Assembly: GCA_964394585.1 (NCBI GenBank)
Contig: CAYMYI010000010.1
Location: 1-56,727, forward strand
DNA: 56,727 bases
Source of the DNA: CAYUJH01 sp964394585
Lineage (GTDB): Bacteria > Bacteroidota > Bacteroidia > Cytophagales > Flammeovirgaceae
Direction of reading: 5' to 3'
A model generated the notes under the pieces. It was not told the origin of the DNA and ran no database searches. It saw only the letters and a program-made list of their open reading frames with translations. Within the stretch, counting starts at the first letter, position 1. The number at the start of each line of letters is the position of its first letter. A program made the position numbers and the translations under genes. This document shows positions 24,937 through 34,365 of the stretch, one piece after another.

Positions 24937-27345
24937 ATGAATGAAAGAAGTACACACAACAAACTCAACCAAAGCTTGGGGAGTTTGCAATCGTTTTCAC
25001 AGTCGGCACAAGGGATTCATGGCATAACCGATAATGGACAGTTTAAAGTAGTAGTGTATAGCGACGCTATTATCCGTGTACATATAACACAACACGATAC
25101 TTTTGATGATTTCACCTACACAGTAGTTGCGGAGCCAAAGGAAACACAGTTTGATATTACCGCCGATGAAGAACAGATACGCATTAGCACGGCACTTACC
25201 AACTTACATATACAGAAGTCGCCTGTACGATTTCGCTTTCTGACCAAAGAGGGCGACATAATCAACGAAGATGAGCCTTCGTTTGGTACTTCGTGGATTG
25301 GCACGGAGGTTACTACCTATAAAAAAATGCAAGAAGGCGAGCGGTTCATTGGACTGGGTGAGAAAACCGGCCCCCTCGATCGGAAAGGAAATGGATATAC
25401 CCATTGGAATACCGATTACTTTGCCTATCCTACCAATGGCGACCCCATTTACTCATCAATTCCATTTTATCTTGGAGTCCATCACAAAGTGGCTTATGGC
25501 ATTTACTTCGATAACTCGTATCAATCCCATTTTAATTTTGGAGCTTCCAACGATCGCTTTTCGAGTTTTGGTGCCAACGATGGCGAGATGAACTATTATT
25601 TTATCTACGATACTAACGTAGCGGGTATTCTAAACGCATATACCCATTTAACAGGGCGAATCACGATGCCCCCTCTGTGGAGTTTAGGATACCAACAGTG
25701 CCGTTATAGCTATTACCCAGACCACGAAGTGAAAAACGTAGCGCGTACATTTCGCGATAAAAATATTCCAGCCGATGTGATTACGCTTGATATCCACTAT
25801 ATGGATGGGTACAAAATCTTTACTTGGGATAAAGAACGATTCCCCGACCCGAAAGGGATGATTGAAGAATTGAAAGAACAAGGGTTCCATGTAGTTGTAA
25901 TTGTAGACCCTGGCATTAAGCCTGTGGAAGGCTATTGGCCTTACGAAGAAGCCGAAAAAGATGGGCTGTTTGTGAAATATCCTGATGGACAAAATTACAC
26001 CGGCGAAGTATGGCCGGGCAAATGCCACTTCCCCGATTTTACCAACCCCAAAGCACGCGAATGGTGGGGTGCTTCTTTCAAAGAATATGTGGAAGAGGGC
26101 ATTGAAGGGTTTTGGAACGATATGAACGAGATCGCTACGTGGGGGCACCGGTTGCCTAATCTGATTGAGTTCGAAATGGAAGGTGAAAAGGGAACGGCAC
26201 AACGGGCACGAAACCTTTACGGGATGCAAATGGCACGCAGCACTTACGAAGGAACGCGCCAGCTCATGGGACGCCGCCCATTTATTTTAACACGCTCGGC
26301 ATTTGCCGGGGTACAGCGCTACTCTGCCATGTGGACCGGCGATAATATTGCAGAAGATGACCACATGCTGCTCGGGGTACGTCTGCTTAACAGTTTAGGA
26401 ATTTCGGGTGTAGCCTATGCCGGCTACGATGTAGGCGGCTTTGCAGGCGATGCCTCCGTAGCCCTTTTCGCTCGTTGGATTTCCATAGGAGCCTTCGCTC
26501 CATTCTTCCGTGGGCACTCTATGGTAAACTCGCGCGATGCAGAACCGTGGGCATTTGGCGAAGAGGTAGAAGATATTTCGCGCAATTATATTGAATTGCG
26601 TTACAATTTAATGCCGTATATCTACGCAGCTTTCTATGAAGCTTCGCAGACGGGTATGCCTGTAGTGCGTACGTTGGCGATTGACCACACCCACGATGAT
26701 AATGTGTACGATACTCGTTTCGAAAACCAATATTACTTTGGCCCTGGGCTTCTTGTTTGCCCAATTGAAAGTACAAAAGACATCGCCAAAGTGTACTTAC
26801 CCGAAGGTGATTGGTACTTCTTCTATTCGGGGGAAATTTATGCGGGGCAACAAGAGCACTTTGTAGACGCTCCTAAAGAAAAACTGCCTGTTTTTGTAAA
26901 GGCAAGCAGTATTATCCCGATGCAATCGCCCATACCGCATACACAAGCTCCGACTGATGGGGTACTGCAACTGCACGTATATAAAGGTGCCAACGAAAAT
27001 ACCTTTGTATACTACGAAGATGATGGCGATACCTACACCCACGAAGAAGGCGTATTTTATAAACGGACGATTACCTATGCAGGCAATCAGTTAACCATTG
27101 GTGCTGTTGAAGGAAGCTATCCTTCTAAGTTCACTAAAATCAAACTGGTGCTACATGGGTTTGCCGGAGCCGATTCAATCAATGCGAACCAAACCAAGTT
27201 TGAACTGCACGAAGAAGAAATTCAGTTATTAAAGCCTATTTCAAGTTTTGACCCTCTAGGTAAAGAAAACTACGCCGACTCCGAAACTGTGTTAGCTACC
27301 GTGTTTGATAATACTTCCGACGCTATTCAAGTAACCGTTGGATAA
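24937..27345 (+). CDS. GH31 alpha-glucosidase
   Basis: Glycoside hydrolase family 31 enzyme of 802 residues, removing terminal alpha-glucosyl residues. An N-terminal beta-sandwich (about 20-240; ERFIGLGEKTGPLDRKGNGY) precedes the (beta/alpha)8 barrel: PPLWSLGYQQCRYSYYPD, DVITLDIHYMDGY. The nucleophile is Asp395 in FWNDMNE and the acid/base is Asp469 in MWTGDN. C-terminal beta-domains follow from about 600, including a DUF5110-like part (HVYKGANENTFVYYEDDGDT). There is no signal peptide, so it is probably cytoplasmic and degrades imported oligosaccharides. It stands alone; no transporter or regulator is next to it. Confidence 0.93.
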   Translation: MNERSTHNKLNQSLGSLQSFSQSAQGIHGITDNGQFKVVVYSDAIIRVHITQHDTFDDFTYTVVAEPKETQFDITADEEQIRISTALTNLHIQKSPVRFRFLTKEGDIINEDEPSFGTSWIGTEVTTYKKMQEGERFIGLGEKTGPLDRKGNGYTHWNTDYFAYPTNGDPIYSSIPFYLGVHHKVAYGIYFDNSYQSHFNFGASNDRFSSFGANDGEMNYYFIYDTNVAGILNAYTHLTGRITMPPLWSLGYQQCRYSYYPDHEVKNVARTFRDKNIPADVITLDIHYMDGYKIFTWDKERFPDPKGMIEELKEQGFHVVVIVDPGIKPVEGYWPYEEAEKDGLFVKYPDGQNYTGEVWPGKCHFPDFTNPKAREWWGASFKEYVEEGIEGFWNDMNEIATWGHRLPNLIEFEMEGEKGTAQRARNLYGMQMARSTYEGTRQLMGRRPFILTRSAFAGVQRYSAMWTGDNIAEDDHMLLGVRLLNSLGISGVAYAGYDVGGFAGDASVALFARWISIGAFAPFFRGHSMVNSRDAEPWAFGEEVEDISRNYIELRYNLMPYIYAAFYEASQTGMPVVRTLAIDHTHDDNVYDTRFENQYYFGPGLLVCPIESTKDIAKVYLPEGDWYFFYSGEIYAGQQEHFVDAPKEKLPVFVKASSIIPMQSPIPHTQAPTDGVLQLHVYKGANENTFVYYEDDGDTYTHEEGVFYKRTITYAGNQLTIGAVEGSYPSKFTKIKLVLHGFAGADSINANQTKFELHEEEIQLLKPISSFDPLGKENYADSETVLATVFDNTSDAIQVTVG

Positions 27346-27382
27346 GCGAGGGAAATACGGTAAATAAATGGTTGATTGTATG

Positions 27383-27505
27383 AGAGGCTGTTTTCAAAAG
27401 TATCAGTTCTGCTTACTTATGCTTGAGTTTGTTGTTGGTTGGTTGCAGGTAAGTAGAATAGGATAAACGCTTCAGCAGGGCATTTCTTCCTCTGGAACAG
27501 CCTCT
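27383..27505. repeat. Inverted repeat with 10-bp ends between convergent genes
   Basis: Perfect ends AGAGGCTGTT (27383-27392) and AACAGCCTCT (27496-27505) bound a 123-bp segment that contains no frame. A T-rich run follows the right arm (ATTTTTTAG), so it could terminate rightward transcription of the GH31 gene. The ends also resemble GAGGCTGT-type IS termini, so a MITE-like element is an alternative. Confidence 0.5.
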
Positions 27506-27511
27506 TATTTT

Positions 27512-28903
27512 TTAGATGAGCGTGAGCTTTTGATTCACCTCAAGAGCCATAGCTTCTTGGCGCAATTCTTTTTTGAGTGTTTCGATAAATACTACGACTT
27601 CGTCGAGATAGCGATTTAAATCGTTTTGTGTGGCATAGGTATGCACAATGTATACTTTTTCGCCAACTAGCCCGGCATGTTCGCTATTCCAAACCCCTTG
27701 GGCTTCTTTGCAGGTTGCCCCTCCGAAGCGTTCGCCCAAAAAAGCAAGCGTTTTCTGTACGTAATCGGAAGTGTCAGTGGTTTGGTTGGTATCGGTAGTA
27801 GTAGGGATAAAAACGCTGAGTTGATTAGTGCGTTCCAAGCGGTCGATGCAAGTCTCGATGATTTCCAGCACTTTTTCGGGAATCTTATCTTCTTGCGTTT
27901 CCAGTTCTTTGAGTTTGGGGAAGTCATCGAAATAAGGAATGTCAAAATCGTATTCGCTATCTAAATACAATGAGGCGTAGTCGGGTTTATTTCGGTTAAT
28001 TACCGTGAATACCGTAGTTTCAGAGGGTCTGATTAACTTTTTCAAATCTTGTTGAAACTTCTCAGCTTTTTGCCATGCTTCTTTGGTCGGAGGGCAAATC
28101 AAGATGATTTGTTTGGTATAGTCGAGTATCATACGGATGGTTTCATCGAGTAGGGGAGGAACGCTGATGACAATATTGCTGTATTGATTTAAGATTTGAT
28201 CGAGCATGAGTGCGGTGCGAGCTGCTACGGGTATGTCTTCTTCGTGGTGAGAGAGCAAAATATCAAACCCTGCTGGGTGCCGAAACGTACCGATATTCTT
28301 TTTAATCTGTAAGTCGGTAATAACCCCTTGAGGGTTGGGGTACTCTACATATACGGTAGATTTCTGCGTTTTGCTTGCTAAAAGTGCCGCTAAGATGCCG
28401 CCAAGGGTAGTAGCGCCCACAGCACCCGCAAAGTTGAAAAAAATCACTAAGCGTGCATCGCGGTTCCCTAAGCTTTGGCGGCGCGAAGTCTCTACGAGGT
28501 AGCGCCCTAGCATTTTTGCCAATTCTACAGCCACTGAGGGGTACTGGTGCAAAATTTCTAAAAATACTTTTCGACTGATTACCAACACGTCTACATCGCT
28601 AAGTGCCGAAACGGTGGCAGATCGGGGTTGGTTTTCTAAAATGCCGAGTTCTCCAAAAGTGAGCCCCGGCATCAGGTAAGCAAGGATATGCGGTTTGCCT
28701 GTACCCACAATTTTTTTAACCGTAACAATGCCGTTTACTATTAAAAACAACGCATCGCTAGGTTTGCCCTGCCATACAATAGTTTCTTCGGGGAAAAACT
28801 GCCGAAACTTTACTTTAGTAGCAATGGATGCGAGCGCTTCTTCGCTTAAATTCTGAAATAAAATTGATTTTTGGAGTGCTTGAATATTTCTTGTGTTATC
28901 CAT
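27512..28903 (-). CDS. Cyclic-nucleotide-binding domain fused to a MinD/CpaE-like P-loop domain
   Basis: 463 residues, cytoplasmic. The N-terminal cNMP-binding domain (about 12-125) is well formed: GKPSDALFLIVNGIVTV, FGELGILENQPRSATVSAL. A ParA/MinD/CpaE-like domain (about 150-345) follows, with NFAGAVGATTLGGILAALLA in the Walker-A position. Compared with KGGxGKTT, both lysines are replaced (A and A), as happens in CpaE relatives. ILICPPTKEAWQKAEKFQQD and TVFTVINRN match the later strands. The last 100 residues are unassigned. A similar cNMP-CpaE order is known from bacterial patatin-like proteins, but no patatin domain is present. A regulatory, perhaps nucleotide-binding but not hydrolysing, protein is likely. 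Confidence 0.75.
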   Translation of the reverse strand: MDNTRNIQALQKSILFQNLSEEALASIATKVKFRQFFPEETIVWQGKPSDALFLIVNGIVTVKKIVGTGKPHILAYLMPGLTFGELGILENQPRSATVSALSDVDVLVISRKVFLEILHQYPSVAVELAKMLGRYLVETSRRQSLGNRDARLVIFFNFAGAVGATTLGGILAALLASKTQKSTVYVEYPNPQGVITDLQIKKNIGTFRHPAGFDILLSHHEEDIPVAARTALMLDQILNQYSNIVISVPPLLDETIRMILDYTKQIILICPPTKEAWQKAEKFQQDLKKLIRPSETTVFTVINRNKPDYASLYLDSEYDFDIPYFDDFPKLKELETQEDKIPEKVLEIIETCIDRLERTNQLSVFIPTTTDTNQTTDTSDYVQKTLAFLGERFGGATCKEAQGVWNSEHAGLVGEKVYIVHTYATQNDLNRYLDEVVVFIETLKKELRQEAMALEVNQKLTLI

Positions 28904-29029
28904 AATAAGGCAATTACGCGTTGCGTTCGTCGAAATTACAGAAAACCAGCCACTCCAAACGTTTTTTGAGTCGCTACGTGGGAAAATTGGGGAGTTCTAT
29001 CCCAAAGAAAGTATTACTATCTCTAAAAT

Positions 29030-29689
29030 TTAATAATGAATTAATGCGTATGCAATGATATTGGCTCCCATGCGGAGGGCTTGCTGGCGCACTTCTTCGG
29101 AGTCATTATAAATGCTTTGGTCTTCCCATCCATTCCCAAGGTCGCATTCGTAGGTGTAGAAACACACAAGGCGGCCTTGATAGATAATGCCAAAGCCTTG
29201 TGGCGGTTTACCATCATGCTCATGCACCTTTGGGAGTCCGTTGTTGAAATCGTATTTCTGGCGGTATATCGGGTGGGTGAAGGGGAGTTCTACAAACGAT
29301 AGCTCAGGGAATACTTTTTTCATTTCTACGCGTATGAATTGATCCATTCCGTAGTTGTCGTCGATATGCAGAAACCCTCCTGATATAAGATATTTTCGAA
29401 GGTTCTCGGCTTCTTCCGGGGAAAATACTACATTTCCGTGGCCGGTCATGTGTACAAAAGGATAGGCAAAAAGTTCTACACTACCCACTTCTACAATTTC
29501 CTCTTCAAGGTCAATGTTGGTTCCTAAATTTTGGTTACAAAACTCAATAAGATTTGGGAGAGATGTTTTGTTGGCATACCAATCGCCTCCTCCATTGTAT
29601 TTAAGCTTGGCAATCCGAATTCCGTTATTTTGTGCCAGTGTGGTGAAGCTTATCAAAAACAATGCACTAACAACCCATAGCTTTTTCAT
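29030..29689 (-). CDS. DUF4159 domain protein, secreted
   Basis: 219 residues with a signal peptide (MKKLWVVSALFLISFTTLAQ). The remainder is one DUF4159 domain: IAKLKYNGGGDWYANKTSLP, LEEEIVEVGSVELFAYPFVH, FSPEEAENLRKYLISGGFLH and IDDNYGMDQFIR are its conserved stretches. The domain has a glutamine-amidotransferase-like fold without a known reaction. In other Bacteroidota it often lies near MoxR/BatA-type genes; that is not the case here. It follows rsmE at 99 bp, with its own -7-like box, so it may be transcribed separately. Confidence 0.88.
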   Translation of the reverse strand: MKKLWVVSALFLISFTTLAQNNGIRIAKLKYNGGGDWYANKTSLPNLIEFCNQNLGTNIDLEEEIVEVGSVELFAYPFVHMTGHGNVVFSPEEAENLRKYLISGGFLHIDDNYGMDQFIRVEMKKVFPELSFVELPFTHPIYRQKYDFNNGLPKVHEHDGKPPQGFGIIYQGRLVCFYTYECDLGNGWEDQSIYNDSEEVRQQALRMGANIIAYALIHY

Positions 29690-29719
29690 GAATCTATTTT
29701 CAGTTTAAGGTGGTAATCA

Positions 29720-29727
29720 CAAATATA
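29720..29727 (-). promoter_or_regulatory. -7 box TATATTTG for the DUF4159 gene
   Basis: Exact TANNTTTG on the minus strand, 31 bp upstream of the DUF4159 ATG, inside the 99-bp gap after rsmE. No clear -33 box. Confidence 0.45.
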
Positions 29728-29788
29728 TAATCTAAAACAAAACCATGGAGCTATCCAATGTTTGCTTGTTAAAAGAATGGAAAGAAAC

Positions 29789-30499
29789 TTACCGATTAAG
29801 CAGGTTTAGCATGTGTACTGTGGCTAAGGCGGCGGTTTCTGTGCGTAGGCGAGTATGCCCTAAACTAATGGATCGAAACCCCTTCGATTGTGCCAGTGCT
29901 ACTTCCTCTTCATGAAAGCCCCCTTCCGGGCCGATCAGCACTAAGTACGACTGCTGCTGAGTAAGCAAATCGGCTAGGTGGTTCGTCCGTACATCTTCTT
30001 GGGTATAGGCTATGTACTTTTCTGAGGTTGGCAGGGCGCTTTCGAGCAGCGATTCGAAGCTGCGTAGTTCGTTGATTTTGGGTAGGTAATACTGCACAGA
30101 CTGTTTCAAAGCAGCAATGGCAATGCGTTCTACACGCTGGAGTTTTAGGACTTTTCGCTCCGAATATCGGCTATGGAAAAAACTGATTTCGTGTATTCCT
30201 ATTTCCACGGCTTTTTCGACGAACCACTCAATTCTGTCGGTATTTTTGGTAGGGGCTACAGCCAGGTGGATGTAGTAAGGTGCAGCGGGGGTATGTTGGT
30301 AGTCTTGTATTTGTACGCGGCATGCTTTAGGGTTTGGGTCGTCAATAATGCCATAGTAAAGCCCTCCTTTTCCATCGGTAAGGGCAATTTGCTCACCTGA
30401 AGAAAGGCGCAGTACTTTGGTACAATGCCTTGAGTCTTCGGCGTCTAATTGTAAAGAAGTTGCATTTTTTTCTAAGTGAGCGGCGTAAAAAAGGCGCAT
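29789..30499 (-). CDS. rsmE: 16S rRNA (uracil-1498-N3)-methyltransferase
   Basis: SPOUT-class methyltransferase that modifies U1498 in the decoding centre of 16S rRNA. 236 residues. An N-terminal PUA-like domain (RLFYAAHLEKN, DSRHCTKVLRLSSGEQIALT) is followed by the trefoil-knot domain: LVLIGPEGGFHEEEVALAQS and SLGHTRLRTETAALATVHML are the SAM-binding knot signature. It begins 24 bp after the stop of the large phosphatase gene, so the two are probably co-transcribed. Confidence 0.93.
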   Translation of the reverse strand: MRLFYAAHLEKNATSLQLDAEDSRHCTKVLRLSSGEQIALTDGKGGLYYGIIDDPNPKACRVQIQDYQHTPAAPYYIHLAVAPTKNTDRIEWFVEKAVEIGIHEISFFHSRYSERKVLKLQRVERIAIAALKQSVQYYLPKINELRSFESLLESALPTSEKYIAYTQEDVRTNHLADLLTQQQSYLVLIGPEGGFHEEEVALAQSKGFRSISLGHTRLRTETAALATVHMLNLLNR

Positions 30500-30523
30500 A
30501 TATTCGTAAAGAAGGAATCAATT

Positions 30524-33500
30524 TTAAACAATCCGTATACCCATAATAGTGATGTCGTCGCGCTGTGGAGTGCCTTGCATATGTTCTTTGAGTTGATTCT
30601 GTAAAGCTTCTTGCTGTTCATTCATAGGAAGAAAAGCAATGGTAGAGAGCAATTCGCGCAGGCGTCTTGAACCGAAGCGGTTGCGTTGTAGGTCGTTTTG
30701 GTCTACATAACCATCCGATAAAAGGTACAACATGGAGTTACTATCCAGAATCACTTCGTGCGATTCAAACTTTCGTGACTTGCGGCTTAAGCGTAAACCA
30801 CCCCCAATGGTTTTGCGAACCCCTTCAATTTTGTGCAATTCTCCATTTTGGAAATAATATAAAGGGCGTTTAGCACCGGCAAAGGTGATTTTGGTTTTAA
30901 AGTTTTCGTAAGGCTCCATCACGCATAAGGCTACGTCCATACCATCTACGTTATTTACTTCGTGTTGGCGCAGCGATAGGCTCACGTAACGGTTGAGGGT
31001 TTCTAGAATTACGGCAGGGTCGTACTCATTTTCAATATTGACAATTTCGTTCAGGATGTTAATTCCTACAATCGACATAAAGGCGCCTGGTACGCCGTGA
31101 CCGGTACAATCGGTAACTGCTAAGAAAATTTTATCGCCTACATGATTAAACCAGTAGAAATCGCCCGATACAATATCTTTAGGTTGGTATACTATGAAAT
31201 ATTCGTGGAGTGCTTCGTTCATGCGTTCGCGCGAGGGCAGAATCGCTTGTTGTATGGTTTCCGCATATCGGATACTATCGGTGATACTCGCATTCTTTGC
31301 GGTAATCACTTCGTATGCTTTGGCATTATCTACTGCCACAGCAATGTAAGAGGCAAGTGTTTGAATAATGCTTAAATCCAGATCAGAATATGCATTTTTT
31401 TGGAAGCTTTGCATAGTCATGACTCCCATGGGTTCATTTTCGACCAAGAGCGGAACGTATACGGCTGCTTCGGGTAAATCGCCGGTTTTGGTGTTCAAAG
31501 GACCTTTGATGTACTTCTGGTATTCCGCCTGCATATCGTTAATTACTAAAAGTTCTTGGTTACGGAAACACCAGGAAGCTAGTTTGGAGTCATCGTCGAT
31601 GGCATCGGAAGAAAAAGGAAGTTCTTCATTTTTTTCAATAAACCCTTTAAACTCAAGGGCATTCATTCTTTCGTTGTAGATTCCTACTCCAAATGCCGAG
31701 GCATCTAGCAGCTGGTTCACATTATGATAGATAGTTTTGATGAGCTTTTCAAAATCGAGGGTAGAGGTTATTTTTTGCCCTACTTCGCTGAGTGTCTGAA
31801 TGTTGGTATAAGCTTTCTCCAGCTCGTCTTTCTGTTGTTCAATGTTATTGCGTTGGGAGATAATCTCTCTTTTCTGCTCTTCTAATGCATTATTTTGTTC
31901 GCGGATTTCCGAAGTGCGTTTTTCTACTAAGTATTCTAGTTTTCGGTTTACCGCTTTGAGCCGTTGGGTATTGATGTACACAAGCCCCCAAACAATGGCA
32001 ATAGCGCCAAGTACATAAGCGGCATAAGCAAACCAAGAGCGATACCAAGGAGGGAGAATTTTAAACTTGAAGGTATCTATTTCGCTTTCAACGCCATAGA
32101 TATTTTTTGCGCGTACATGGAAGGTATAGTTGCCTTCGGGTAGCGTATACTCTTTTCGTGTTTCAGATGCCCACTCAGACCATGCGGTTTCGTATCCTTC
32201 GAGACGATGCGAGTATAGTGTGGCTTCGGGGTCGTCGTAACTGGTAGCTGCATAGGTGAAAACTAAATTATTAAACTTGTAAGGGATGGTGCTACGCTGT
32301 GTATCGGCACGTGTACCTACGCGGCTGTAAATCACAGAGTCTTCATTTAAGATTACTCTACGGATTAGGGTTTCGTACGAACGTTCGTAATCTTTTTGAA
32401 TGCGGCTATCGTAGCGAAAAAGCCCTTCTGTACCGCCTATCCAAACGATGCCATTAGGCTCCGGATAAATAACTTCCACTTCCATAGGGGGTAGCCTACG
32501 CAAGAGTAGGTCGTTCCAGTCGTATTCTCCTCTTAAATTGATTGTTAATCTGCCAATAGGGTGTTGGTTATTTTTAAAAGCAGATACCCAAATATTTCGG
32601 TTGTTGTCTTCGATGAAATACATAACGGGTCGTACACCTTTGGTGAACTGCTCACCAAATTGTGTTTCAGGCTCGAAAGAATCGCTAGACGAATTGTATT
32701 TAAAAATACCGTCTTCATTTGTACTGAGTATTTCGTTATCAAACAAATAGGCTCGGTGCCCTGATAGCGTGCTGAACCCTTTTGATGTATCATAATTAGT
32801 GATAGAGGGGGCTAAAAGGTTTCCACCTTCTGTAAAGGATATTTTTACAATCCCATTATATTCGGTGCCAAGCCATAAATTTCCTTGATCGTCTTCTACA
32901 ATATTGCGTACTTCCAAATCGAAGTTTTCAATATTGCCTAGATGCTGCCAATTGCCTTCTTGTTTTTGCAAGATGCTTAATCCGGTAGATAATCCTACAT
33001 ACACTCTTTCGGGGTATTTTTTGGATCGGATAAGATACCGTGAGACTTCTCGAAGTGGCGTAAACTGTACATTATGGTTTTCTATAACTCCGACCCCATC
33101 ACTGGTAGCAACCATTAACAGCGTATCTGAACCATTAAGAGGATATTGTAAATAATGCCACACCTGTTGTACAGATCCTGTAACAAGATGAAATCTTCCT
33201 TCATCAAGATAAAAAGAACCCAGACCTCCTGCATATAACTCTCCTTTGTGGCGGATTACAGCCAATACGGCGCCAGCATCAAGATTTACGGCATCGTCGA
33301 AGCGGGTAATGGGGGCATTCAATTCTACTCGGGCAATGCCATTGCCAGAGCCTACCCAAATATTGCTCTGATTATCCTCAAAAAGGGTGTAGCACTCGTT
33401 GCTTTGCAAACCCACTGATTTATCTACAATGTTTTCAACTTCGCCTTGTTTGTTCAGAAAGACAATCCCCCCCTTTAGAGTAGTTAATCCTAATAAATTT

Positions 33501-34288
33501 TGATTGGAAACAACTCCTCGGTACAACCGATTTTTCACAAAAAAATCTGTCATTTTTGTGGCAAATGGCTTGAAAGGGCTAAATTCATTATCGGGGTCAT
33601 AAATTTTTAAAGTTCCATCGGGGTAGATGAGCAACAGCCGACTTTCATCATAAGCGAGTAGTCTTGCAAAGTTTTCTCCGGAGAGTTTATCGCCCCCTTC
33701 TACGAGTTCAAAGGTGTTTTCTTTGGGGCGAACTTGCCCCAATTTCTGATCGATAAATACGACACGGTCGCCTAGGTCAAAAACTTGTGGGCTGCTTTCC
33801 ATCACATGGATTTCTGTGCCATCCCACCGAAACATTGTACTACCGGCACTGAAAAAGACTCCTTGTGGTAATACAACCGTTTTCCAAACGCTATTAAAGC
33901 TTTGAGTCTCTTTGGGTACTTTTTCCAATAACGATACAAACTCAAACTGTCCGACCTCATTGGGGGCTAAATAGCCCAAATCGCCGATGATACCCACATA
34001 GATGCGCCCGGTAACCGGCTCAATGGCGAGCGAACGTACTACAGTAGGAGTAGAGATAAGGTTCCAGTTCACCCCGTCGTATTCAAGAACCCCCATGTTA
34101 TTCCCTACATAGATAATCCCTTGTTGGTTTTGCACGAAGCACCAGTTTTGAGATTCGGCTTTGTAATCGCGTGGAGAAAAATTTGTGATGAAGGGAATGC
34201 CTTTTTCTTGCGCAAATGCGGGAATGGTTAGCAGAGGACTAACCACGAAGAGTAAGAAGAAAAGGGAAAAACTCTTTCTGATGCACAT
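30524..34288 (-). CDS. Two-component-type propeller/Y_Y_Y sensor with GAF and C-terminal SpoIIE-type PP2C phosphatase
   Basis: Giant one-protein sensor of 1254 residues. Signal peptide (about 1-26), then periplasmic propeller repeats to about residue 640 (GVLEYDGVNWNLIS, SNIWVGSGNGIARVE, NLWLGTEYNGIVKI, VWIGGTEGLFRYDS), a Y_Y_Y domain at about 660-740 (YSHRLEGYETAWSEW, YTFHVRAKN), one TM segment at about 750-770, a coiled coil, GAF at about 850-985, and PP2C at about 1050-1254. Phosphatase motifs are complete: VSGDFYWF, DCTGHGVPGAFMSIVG, GMDVALCVM, LSDGYVDQ and QRDDIT. In hybrid two-component proteins the same front end usually drives a histidine kinase; here the output is a Ser/Thr phosphatase. 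Ligand unknown; polysaccharide fragments are typical for the class. Confidence 0.93.
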   Translation of the reverse strand: MCIRKSFSLFFLLFVVSPLLTIPAFAQEKGIPFITNFSPRDYKAESQNWCFVQNQQGIIYVGNNMGVLEYDGVNWNLISTPTVVRSLAIEPVTGRIYVGIIGDLGYLAPNEVGQFEFVSLLEKVPKETQSFNSVWKTVVLPQGVFFSAGSTMFRWDGTEIHVMESSPQVFDLGDRVVFIDQKLGQVRPKENTFELVEGGDKLSGENFARLLAYDESRLLLIYPDGTLKIYDPDNEFSPFKPFATKMTDFFVKNRLYRGVVSNQNLLGLTTLKGGIVFLNKQGEVENIVDKSVGLQSNECYTLFEDNQSNIWVGSGNGIARVELNAPITRFDDAVNLDAGAVLAVIRHKGELYAGGLGSFYLDEGRFHLVTGSVQQVWHYLQYPLNGSDTLLMVATSDGVGVIENHNVQFTPLREVSRYLIRSKKYPERVYVGLSTGLSILQKQEGNWQHLGNIENFDLEVRNIVEDDQGNLWLGTEYNGIVKISFTEGGNLLAPSITNYDTSKGFSTLSGHRAYLFDNEILSTNEDGIFKYNSSSDSFEPETQFGEQFTKGVRPVMYFIEDNNRNIWVSAFKNNQHPIGRLTINLRGEYDWNDLLLRRLPPMEVEVIYPEPNGIVWIGGTEGLFRYDSRIQKDYERSYETLIRRVILNEDSVIYSRVGTRADTQRSTIPYKFNNLVFTYAATSYDDPEATLYSHRLEGYETAWSEWASETRKEYTLPEGNYTFHVRAKNIYGVESEIDTFKFKILPPWYRSWFAYAAYVLGAIAIVWGLVYINTQRLKAVNRKLEYLVEKRTSEIREQNNALEEQKREIISQRNNIEQQKDELEKAYTNIQTLSEVGQKITSTLDFEKLIKTIYHNVNQLLDASAFGVGIYNERMNALEFKGFIEKNEELPFSSDAIDDDSKLASWCFRNQELLVINDMQAEYQKYIKGPLNTKTGDLPEAAVYVPLLVENEPMGVMTMQSFQKNAYSDLDLSIIQTLASYIAVAVDNAKAYEVITAKNASITDSIRYAETIQQAILPSRERMNEALHEYFIVYQPKDIVSGDFYWFNHVGDKIFLAVTDCTGHGVPGAFMSIVGINILNEIVNIENEYDPAVILETLNRYVSLSLRQHEVNNVDGMDVALCVMEPYENFKTKITFAGAKRPLYYFQNGELHKIEGVRKTIGGGLRLSRKSRKFESHEVILDSNSMLYLLSDGYVDQNDLQRNRFGSRRLRELLSTIAFLPMNEQQEALQNQLKEHMQGTPQRDDITIMGIRIV

Positions 34289-34365
34289 AAATATTTGTTA
34301 ATCAACATTGCCAATTTCCTTTTCAACGGAGGAAACCCTTGCTAAAATACAATTTCACTTTGAAA

